Source of the DNA: Pseudidiomarina aestuarii
GTDB taxonomy: Bacteria; Pseudomonadota; Gammaproteobacteria; Enterobacterales; Alteromonadaceae
DNA length: 64,000 bases
Direction: 5' to 3'
Assembly (NCBI RefSeq): GCF_003987355.1
Contig: NZ_PIPR01000001.1
Coordinates: forward strand, 248,001-312,000
In this document: in pieces, positions 57,958 to 64,000 of the stretch
Layout: every line of letters begins with the position of its first letter
Numbering within the stretch: the first letter of the stretch is position 1
Notes under the pieces: generated by a model
What the model saw: the letters and a program-made list of their open reading frames with translations, nothing else
Databases searched by the model: none
What the model was told of the DNA's origin: nothing
Translations under genes and position numbers: made by a program

Positions 57958-58425
57958 ATGCAATGTCGATTTGTACGCGGTTCTCGAAATTGGCTGACCG
58001 CAGCGACTTGTCTTTGGGTGATGGGTTGTAGCCCCGCTGCCGACTTTCATACAGATACCGCCGGACCGCAACAATGGGATCAACTCGAAGGCCAATATGT
58101 TGTCGTGAACTATTTTGCCGAATGGTGTGCTCCTTGTTTACGCGAGCTACCTGAATTGAATGAGTTTCACCATCAATACGGTGATTCAGTGCGACTCTTC
58201 GGTGTTAGTTTTGACGGTTTAAATAATGAGGCGCTGGCAACGTTGAGGACTGAGCAAGGTATCGAGTTTCCGTTGATTCAAAACGAACCATTCCCGAATT
58301 TGCCATTTGCTCAGCCACAAATGTTACCTGCAACATACATCGTAACGCCCGCAGGTCAGGTGAAAGGTCCATTACTGGGTGAGCAAACTTTAACCAGTCT
58401 GAAGCGAGTGACGGAGCTCGACTAG
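57958..58425 (+). CDS. TlpA-like thioredoxin-fold lipoprotein
   Basis: A 155-residue envelope thiol-disulfide protein. The N-terminus is a lipoprotein signal with lipobox VMGC (Cys24). The thioredoxin domain has YFAEWCAPCLRELPEL with a CxxC and the cis-Pro region in QMLPATYIV. TlpA/ResA-like proteins usually reduce periplasmic disulfides. Its TAG stop interleaves with the bepA stop on the other strand (CTAG at 58422-58425). Confidence 0.85.
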   Translation: MQCRFVRGSRNWLTAATCLWVMGCSPAADFHTDTAGPQQWDQLEGQYVVVNYFAEWCAPCLRELPELNEFHHQYGDSVRLFGVSFDGLNNEALATLRTEQGIEFPLIQNEPFPNLPFAQPQMLPATYIVTPAGQVKGPLLGEQTLTSLKRVTELD

Positions 58426-59861
58426 CGCATTGACTCTAATTCGCGCTTCTTCGCCATGAGTTGTTCCACTCGAGCTTGCAAGCGGCGACGCTCGAGGTCG
58501 GTACTGTTTTGTTTGTGCGCATTGTGTAAGTTGTTAATGGCTTCATCAAAGTTTCCATACAGCGCATATAAATAAGCACGTTGCTCATACATACCGCTGG
58601 AGTCGCCGACACGCTGATACGCGTTAGCGAGTAAATCGATTGCCGTCACGTTGTCAGGATCTCGGCGTAAATACTCACGCAATAATTGAATCGCTAAATC
58701 AGTTTTGTCGGCGGTCAGTGCAGCATTCGCGAAATTCATCGTGATCGTCTGTTCGTTTGGCATCCGCATGTAAGCTTTTTCAAGCAATGCCAGTGCCTCA
58801 TCATAACGTTTCTGTGCCAGTAAAATATCGGTTTGAACATCTAGATAAAACGTATTCATGGGCTGCGCTGCAAGCAGAGGTGCTAAGGTCTTTTCTGCGG
58901 TTTCAGGCTCGTTGTTATCCAGTTGCACAATCGCGAGCCCATAACGCGCGGCATTGGCAATTTCGCTGTTGCTATGGTTTAACTGTGTCGTAAATGCGTT
59001 CGCGGACATGTTCTTTAAGTGACGTGCCTGAATGCGGTATTTTGCCAACCAGTAATGACTCTCATCACGATTGAGAGGACTGGGCAGTTGGTCTGCTCGC
59101 TGGCGCGTATCAGCGATTCGCGATTCGCTCAACGGATGCGTTAGTAGCATTTCTGGCGGCCGACTTGAGTACCGATATTTTTCAGCTAAGCGCCCGAAAA
59201 AATCTGGTGCCCCCTGAGGGTCAAAGCCGGCGCGAGTTAATACGTTGAGACCGATTCGATCCGCCTCTTGTTCAAATAGGCGAGTGTAGTTTATTTGCAT
59301 TTGCTGCAATCCGCCGATAGCTCCTGATAATGCTGCCATACCTAAGTCAGGGCTCACCATCCCAAGCAAAATAGCGCCGATCATGGCACCGATTGAGGTT
59401 GCCGACCCTTGCTGCATATTTTCCATGTTGCGGGCTAAATGGCGTTGGGTGATGTGAGCGATTTCATGACCGATTACGGAGGCTAATTCAGACTCGGTCC
59501 GTGTTTCTACCATCAGCCCGGTATTCATGCCGACATACCCGCCGAAAAAGGCAAACGCATTGATTTCGTTTTGATTCACCCAAAAGAATGTGAACGGAAA
59601 TCGGACATCATTCGATTCACGAACCAACTTCAAGCCTAGGTCACGCAGATATTCATCAAGTACAGGATCATTGACGAGTGGGGCAGTCGCGCGAACTTGG
59701 CGCATGTACATGTCGCCGATGGCTTGTTCGCGATCGACGGTCACCACGCTAGACCCTGCTGTACCGATGTCCGGTAGACGGTTTTGTGGAGTTGCGACAG
59801 CGGCAAAGGTGATTGCCAATAAAACTGCGCCAATGAGAGTTTTTAGTGAGGTGTACTGCAT
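58422..59861 (-). CDS. bepA: Periplasmic beta-barrel-assembly metalloprotease/chaperone BepA
   Basis: BepA helps fold or degrade outer-membrane proteins such as LptD. The 479-residue protein has a signal peptide (about residues 1-23), a zinc site VIGHEIAHITQRH, the third ligand region FEQEADRIGLNVL and the HPLSESRIADTR segment. A C-terminal TPR domain follows (about residues 290-470). The start at 59861 gives a proper signal peptide; a longer reading overlaps the divergent perM gene. Position beside ArsC-like and perM is as in E. coli. Confidence 0.92.
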   Translation of the reverse strand: MQYTSLKTLIGAVLLAITFAAVATPQNRLPDIGTAGSSVVTVDREQAIGDMYMRQVRATAPLVNDPVLDEYLRDLGLKLVRESNDVRFPFTFFWVNQNEINAFAFFGGYVGMNTGLMVETRTESELASVIGHEIAHITQRHLARNMENMQQGSATSIGAMIGAILLGMVSPDLGMAALSGAIGGLQQMQINYTRLFEQEADRIGLNVLTRAGFDPQGAPDFFGRLAEKYRYSSRPPEMLLTHPLSESRIADTRQRADQLPSPLNRDESHYWLAKYRIQARHLKNMSANAFTTQLNHSNSEIANAARYGLAIVQLDNNEPETAEKTLAPLLAAQPMNTFYLDVQTDILLAQKRYDEALALLEKAYMRMPNEQTITMNFANAALTADKTDLAIQLLREYLRRDPDNVTAIDLLANAYQRVGDSSGMYEQRAYLYALYGNFDEAINNLHNAHKQNSTDLERRRLQARVEQLMAKKRELESMR

Positions 59862-59963
59862 GCCCGAACCATTCCGAATTGGTCTTCTTATGAGTAGCGT
59901 TCTGGTCAAAGGTTCCCTATTATGTGCACATCCATTTGCCATGTACAACGGAGTTCTGGCGTC

Positions 59964-61043
59964 ATGTGGGAATATCTCAAGAACTGGTATCAGCGAAAAT
60001 TTTCTGACCCTGATGCGGTCACGTTATTTTTGTTACTCGCTATTACGTTTTTACTGATTATTTTGTTCAGTGGCATCTTAGCTCCCATTCTGGTCGCCAT
60101 TTCCCTAGCCTATTTACTTGACTGGCCCGTTTTGCGTCTGCAGAAAGCGGGAATGCCACGACTGACCGCAGTCTCTACGGTATTTGCAGTTTTCATTGCT
60201 CTGAATGTGGCCTTAATTTTATTTTTAATGCCGGTGATTTGGCAGCAGTCGGTGGCTTTATTGGGTGAATTACCGCAAATGTTCGTGCAAGCTAAGTTGC
60301 TACTCAATCGACTGCCGGAGCTCTTTCCTGGTTATGTCAGCGAACAGCAGATCGCCGAGTTTGTTGAAACCACGACGAATCGAGCGTTATTGTTCGGCGA
60401 GACTCTCCTTGGTCAATCATTGAATCGTTTGATCGGGGTCATGGCACTGCTGATTTATCTAATCGTAGTGCCGTTGTTGATATTCTTTATGCTGAAAGAT
60501 AAGCACCAATTACTCCGCCATTTAAGTAGTGTATTACCCTACAATCGCCGCTTAATTGCGCAGGTAAGCGGTGAAATGCACTTGCAAATTATGAACTACA
60601 TTCGCGGTAAAGCGATTGAAGTGGTTATTGTCGGCGTAGTGACTTATATCGCTTTCGCAGCATTCGACTTACGTTATGCAGCTTTACTCGCGGTTTTGGT
60701 CGGTTTATCTGTGCTCATACCCTATATCGGTGCCGCAGTCGTGACCTTACCGGTATTCCTGGTGGCGCTATTCCAGTTCGGCTGGAGTGCGATGTTTGCG
60801 TATGTGATGATTGCCTATTTGATCATTCAGGCGTTAGACGGAAACTTATTAGTGCCACTACTCTTCAGTGAGGCGGTGAGTTTACACCCCGTCTATATTA
60901 TTGCGGCAGTATTGATTTTCGGTGGCTTATTTGGCTTCTGGGGCGTATTTTTCGCAATTCCTTTAGCTAGCCTCGTAAAAGCAGTGCTGACGGCGTTATC
61001 GAGCGATAAAAAAGAATCGACAACTGCGCAGGGCGGTGAATAA
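59964..61043 (+). CDS. perM: AI-2E family transporter PerM
   Basis: A 359-residue membrane protein of the AI-2E/PerM family with about eight helices. It has LILFSGILAPILVAISLAYLLDWPV near the start and MNYIRGKAIEVVIVGVVTYIAF. The late GLSVLIPYIGAAVVTLPVFL and LFGFWGVFFAIPLASLVKAV are characteristic. The E. coli homologue is named PerM; true substrates in the family vary and include quorum-signal export and Na+/H+ antiport. ATG at 59964 follows GGAG by 10 bases. A perfect hairpin holds its stop codon. Confidence 0.9.
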   Translation: MWEYLKNWYQRKFSDPDAVTLFLLLAITFLLIILFSGILAPILVAISLAYLLDWPVLRLQKAGMPRLTAVSTVFAVFIALNVALILFLMPVIWQQSVALLGELPQMFVQAKLLLNRLPELFPGYVSEQQIAEFVETTTNRALLFGETLLGQSLNRLIGVMALLIYLIVVPLLIFFMLKDKHQLLRHLSSVLPYNRRLIAQVSGEMHLQIMNYIRGKAIEVVIVGVVTYIAFAAFDLRYAALLAVLVGLSVLIPYIGAAVVTLPVFLVALFQFGWSAMFAYVMIAYLIIQALDGNLLVPLLFSEAVSLHPVYIIAAVLIFGGLFGFWGVFFAIPLASLVKAVLTALSSDKKESTTAQGGE

Positions 61044-61054
61044 CACCGCCCTGC
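61028..61054. terminator. Hairpin with perM stop codon in the loop
   Basis: A perfect 11-bp stem GCAGGGCGGTG/CACCGCCCTGC encloses a 5-base loop AATAA that contains the perM TAA. No T-run follows on either strand. It lies 10 bp from the converging bcp stop. Confidence 0.55.
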
Positions 61055-61064
61055 ATTGAGGTCG

Positions 61065-61529
61065 CTACGCGAGTGCTGCCAGCACTACTTCATGGTGATC
61101 TTTTGTTTTGAATTTATCAAAGACTTCAGCCACCGTCCCATCTTGATTGATGAGAAAACTAATACGATGAATGCCATCGTATTCTTTACCCATAAATTTT
61201 TTCGGACCCCAGACGCCAAACGCATCCGCAACACTGTGATCAACATCACTAAGTAGGGTGAAATTGAGGTTATCGCGTTCTGTGAATTTTGCTAAGCGCT
61301 TGGGTTCATCTGGACTAATGCCAACAATCTGCACACCGTGTTCAGCGAACGCCTGCGCGTGGTCGCGAAGCTGTTGCGCTTGAACGGTGCAGCCAGGTGT
61401 CATGGCTTTCGGATAGAAGTAGACCAACACGCGTCCTTGTTTCAGCAAGTCGGTTAAAGCGACGTTTTCACTATCAGCATTGGGTAATTCAAAATGCGGT
61501 GCTTGAGCACCCGCTTCGAGCAATTTCAT
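61065..61529 (-). CDS. bcp: Thioredoxin-dependent thiol peroxidase Bcp, single-cysteine form
   Basis: A 154-residue peroxiredoxin of the BCP/PrxQ group. The peroxidatic Cys is in YPKAMTPGCTVQAQQLRD. The usual resolving Cys five residues later (CTVQAC in E. coli) is Gln here, and this is the only Cys in the protein. It would therefore need an external thiol to resolve its sulfenic acid. ATG at 61529 follows AGGAG. It lies beside perM; dapA diverges. gcvR, which sits between bcp and dapA in enterobacteria, is absent. Confidence 0.92.
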   Translation of the reverse strand: MKLLEAGAQAPHFELPNADSENVALTDLLKQGRVLVYFYPKAMTPGCTVQAQQLRDHAQAFAEHGVQIVGISPDEPKRLAKFTERDNLNFTLLSDVDHSVADAFGVWGPKKFMGKEYDGIHRISFLINQDGTVAEVFDKFKTKDHHEVVLAALA

Positions 61530-61682
61530 AACAACTCCTGTCCAAACTAAGGTCAATTCAGTGCATCGATCATAGGGAATCTGTAAACCGCTTGCAAAGC
61601 CAAGTAACTCTGCGGGTTTGCCCCTTGTGTTTAGAGTACGGTAAAAGTACCATTGTGGACTTATTGGGAGATGGGGGAAAGC

Positions 61683-62558
61683 ATGTTAACAGGCAGTATT
61701 GTTGCGCTCGTGACGCCGTTTACGGATAAAGGCAATGTCGACTACACGCAGTTACATGAACTCGTAGATTGGCATGTGGCTGAGGGAACTGACGCAATAG
61801 TGGCCATGGGCACGACCGGTGAATCGGCAACCATGAGTCATCAAGAGCATGTTCAAGTGGTGAGTGCGATAACTGAGCTGGCAGCAGGGCGCATAGCGGT
61901 GATTGCCGGAAACGGCTCGAATGCCACTGCGGAAGCAGTCTATCTAACCGAACAAATGAATCATTTGCCGTTGGCAGGTTTTCTCAACGTAAATCCCTAT
62001 TACAATAAACCGTCATTGCGCGGACTCATTGAACATTATAAAGCTTGCACTGAAGCCAGCGATAAACCCCAACTGCTCTACAACGTTCCGGGTCGTACGG
62101 CGGCAGATGTGACGCCTGATTTCGTTGCGGAACTCGCGAGCATTCCCAATATTGTCGGGATCAAAGAAGCGACGGGTGATTTGAGCCGAGTTGAGCAATT
62201 ACGGCGTGTGTGTGGCCCTGACTTTATTTTGCTCAGTGGTGATGACCCAACCGGATGCGAGTTTATGTTGCGTGGTGGCCAAGGAGTGATCAGTGTGACA
62301 GCGAATGTTGCGCCACGAAAAATGAAAGCGATGGTGGATGCTGCTCGCGCCGGTGAGCAGGCTATTGCAACAGCATTAGATGCAGAGTTAGCTGCTCTGC
62401 ATGAAGCGATGTTTGTACAAGCCAATCCAATTCCTGTTAAGTGGGCGCTGTCATTAATGGGAAAAATGCAACCCAATTACCGATTACCGATGACGCCGCC
62501 GGAACTTCCAGAGCAACAGCACATCGAAGACACACTAAAACAAGCCGGAATTTTATAA
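61683..62558 (+). CDS. dapA: 4-hydroxy-tetrahydrodipicolinate synthase
   Basis: DapA condenses pyruvate with aspartate semialdehyde, the first committed step to diaminopimelate and lysine. The 291-residue protein opens MLTGSIVALVTPF and has AMGTTGESATMS, the proton-relay Tyr in LLYNVPGRTA and the Schiff-base Lys in VGIKEATGDLSR. The ATG at 61683 follows GGGGGAAAG; a start ten codons upstream is less likely. It is followed by bamC and purC as in E. coli. Confidence 0.95.
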   Translation: MLTGSIVALVTPFTDKGNVDYTQLHELVDWHVAEGTDAIVAMGTTGESATMSHQEHVQVVSAITELAAGRIAVIAGNGSNATAEAVYLTEQMNHLPLAGFLNVNPYYNKPSLRGLIEHYKACTEASDKPQLLYNVPGRTAADVTPDFVAELASIPNIVGIKEATGDLSRVEQLRRVCGPDFILLSGDDPTGCEFMLRGGQGVISVTANVAPRKMKAMVDAARAGEQAIATALDAELAALHEAMFVQANPIPVKWALSLMGKMQPNYRLPMTPPELPEQQHIEDTLKQAGIL

Positions 62559-62571
62559 CCGCGGAGTCGTA

Positions 62572-63639
62572 ATGAAAGAGTATGTACGTATTTTAACTTG
62601 CCTGAGTGTAGTCGTTGCGAGTGGGTGTAGTTTCACCCCGCAAGAACAAGCAGACGGCGGTTTTGAGTATACTGAAGCGCAATTGACGAACGGGTTAAGA
62701 CCGGCTCCCAACAAAGGTTTGCCTGCACCGAGCAACCGTTTTGAAGTTCCCGATGTTGACGGTAATTTGCCAGTCGGCCCTCAGGTTAATATCCAAGCCC
62801 CTGTGCTAGTCCGTCCAACGGCTGCAGGGAGTCGAATTGATGAATCGGAGCAACGTGTTCGTATTTATTTTGACGAGCTCGAAGATATGTCGAATTTGTC
62901 TTCATTCGTATGGGAAGGTGTGACCAAAGCGTTGAATCAGCGCGGTGTTCCTGTTGTTACGGCAGTGCCAGAGCAACGTCTGGTCACAGGTTCGGTGCGC
63001 AGTGAACGCGAAGTCTCGGAAGATGAGTTAATGCTCGTTACGGAACGTCAATTTGAGATCACGCAAGAAACACCTGATCACGGTCGTACAACCGCTATCG
63101 AAGTGACTGTCCTTGAGAGCCGCGAATCTGGCGCTGGCGCAGGTCGCCAACCGTCTGTGATTGCGGATAGAAATGCAGCTGCGATGCTGTTAAACGATAT
63201 TGTCAATGAAATTGCGATTGCGCAGCAGGAAAACCGAATCTTTAATCGTGCTAACCAAGAAATTAATGCAACTGCAGGATTCAATGCGGATGGCTTCCCA
63301 GCCATTGTTGTTGAAGCTGATTTTGATACCGTTTGGGCATTAATGGGCCAGTCTCTGCCTGAATTGGGTTTTAGTATTGATGACTTGAATCAATCGACCG
63401 GTCAGTACTTCACTGAGTACTCAAAAGGTGCAAAAGGGATGTCGAGCTTGGCATTCTGGCGTGATGAAGTGGAAGGCAAGTTAGATATCGCTGACGGTGA
63501 TTATATGGTGCGAGTGACCGGAGATAATGAGACAACTACGGTAACTTTCCACTATAATGACGAGCCGTTGTCAGCTGCCGAAGTGAATCGCATCTATGCG
63601 CCAGTTGCTGCCACGTTACGCCGTCAAAATAGCCTATAA
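62572..63639 (+). CDS. bamC: Outer membrane assembly lipoprotein BamC
   Basis: BamC is a lipoprotein of the BAM complex that inserts beta-barrels in the outer membrane. The 355-residue protein has a lipobox ASGC (Cys19), an unstructured N-terminal stretch ending near VPDVDGNLPVGP, and two helix-grip domains (about residues 95-215 and 240-355). The second domain has a TVWALMGQSLPELGFSIDDLN motif. It lies between dapA (13 bp) and purC (27 bp), the conserved arrangement. Confidence 0.9.
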   Translation: MKEYVRILTCLSVVVASGCSFTPQEQADGGFEYTEAQLTNGLRPAPNKGLPAPSNRFEVPDVDGNLPVGPQVNIQAPVLVRPTAAGSRIDESEQRVRIYFDELEDMSNLSSFVWEGVTKALNQRGVPVVTAVPEQRLVTGSVRSEREVSEDELMLVTERQFEITQETPDHGRTTAIEVTVLESRESGAGAGRQPSVIADRNAAAMLLNDIVNEIAIAQQENRIFNRANQEINATAGFNADGFPAIVVEADFDTVWALMGQSLPELGFSIDDLNQSTGQYFTEYSKGAKGMSSLAFWRDEVEGKLDIADGDYMVRVTGDNETTTVTFHYNDEPLSAAEVNRIYAPVAATLRRQNSL

Positions 63640-63666
63640 ATCGTCTGCTTGGAGATTAAGTCGCTC

Positions 63667-64000
63667 ATGGAAAAACGTAGTGAATTGTACCGGGGAAAAG
63701 CTAAAACAGTCTTTACGACCGACAACCCGGAACGCTTAATATTGCAATTCCGGAATGACACCTCCGCATTCGATGGAGAGAAGGTTGAGCAGCTGGATCG
63801 AAAAGGTATGGTGAATAATAAATTTAATAATTTTATTATGGCCAAACTGGAAGCCGCTGGTATACCTACGCAGCTTGATCAAGTGCTCAGCGACACGGAA
63901 ACCCTAGTTAAAAAATTAACTATGATTCCAGTCGAGTGTGTGGTTCGAAACTTCGCCGCCGGTTCATTAGTACGCCGCTTAGGTGTGACTGAAGGGCAAG
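63667..64000 (+). CDS. purC: SAICAR synthetase PurC, N-terminal part
   Basis: PurC joins aspartate to CAIR in purine synthesis. About 111 residues are visible before the window ends. They include [18 protein letters not shown], the [12 protein letters not shown] nucleotide loop, [12 protein letters not shown] and the substrate-binding [23 protein letters not shown] about 15 bases upstream and the family start [13 protein letters not shown] support the ATG. The gene continues beyond the right edge. Confidence 0.96.
   Translation, partial: MEKRSELYRGKAKTVFTTDNPERLILQFRNDTSAFDGEKVEQLDRKGMVNNKFNNFIMAKLEAAGIPTQLDQVLSDTETLVKKLTMIPVECVVRNFAAGSLVRRLGVTEGQ

Noticed and set aside
1-64000. CRISPR array, prophage, integron, tRNA or rRNA genes
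   Set aside because: No regularly spaced repeats, phage or integrase genes, or cloverleaf-type sequences were seen in the gaps read.

Overview
The window is a gene-dense stretch of chromosome from a gammaproteobacterium. Many gene orders match the enterobacterial layout: mfd/lolCDE, comEC-msbA-lpxK-ycaR-kdsB, gltA/sdhCDAB-sucABCD, fldA-fur with ybfF/seqA-pgm, hda/arsC-like/bepA/perM, and bcp/dapA-bamC-purC. Product sizes, the long-chain flavodoxin, the two-lipoyl SucB and the PxpABC/pirin/ACAD accessory genes fit an Alteromonadales-type marine organism, possibly Idiomarinaceae. That placement is an inference from general resemblance, not from a search. No rRNA, tRNA, CRISPR array, prophage or insertion sequence is visible.

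Layout. 1-11.1 kb: envelope and DNA-uptake block. It holds the start of mfd (minus strand, cut by the window edge), the lipoprotein-sorting ABC exporter LolCDE, a DUF2062 membrane protein, the competence channel ComEC, the lipid A flippase MsbA, LpxK, a Trm112-like protein and KdsB. 11.1-18.6 kb: a minus-strand efflux operon with one periplasmic adaptor lipoprotein and two RND permeases. 18.7-30.5 kb: TCA-cycle block. gltA diverges from sdhCDAB-sucAB-sucCD across a 527-bp regulatory gap, and intrinsic terminators follow gltA, sdhB, sucB and sucD. 30.5-45.5 kb: accessory metabolism. It holds an alpha/beta hydrolase, an M14 peptidase coupled to an EamA transporter, a gluzincin-like protein, a periplasmic metallo-beta-lactamase-fold protein, azoR diverging from a LysR regulator, an acyl-CoA dehydrogenase/kinase/SDR operon resembling a split ACAD10/11, a pirin, three small membrane proteins, and the 5-oxoprolinase genes pxpABC. 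45.6-64 kb: housekeeping block. It holds glnS, a DEAD-box helicase, fur, fldA, seqA, pgm, an MFS transporter, DUF2066-hda, wrbA, an ArsC-like gene, a thioredoxin-like lipoprotein, bepA, perM, bcp, dapA, bamC and the start of purC.

How the genes fit together. GltA, SdhCDAB, SucAB and SucCD cover citrate formation and 2-oxoglutarate to fumarate. LolCDE, MsbA, LpxK, KdsB, BamC and BepA all serve outer-membrane construction. SeqA and Hda are both brakes on DnaA-dependent replication initiation, and a perfect consensus DnaA box lies just upstream of the DUF2066-hda pair.

The least explained signals are: a pair of inverted heptamer arrays ending in CG (36463-36542), with a simpler cousin at 42038-42060; a textbook LysR-type operator in the azoR/lysR gap; a terminator inside the sdh-suc cluster; hairpins that enclose or overlap stop codons at gene 3' ends; an out-of-frame coding-like tail after the MFS gene; and three unknown small membrane proteins leading into pxpABC.
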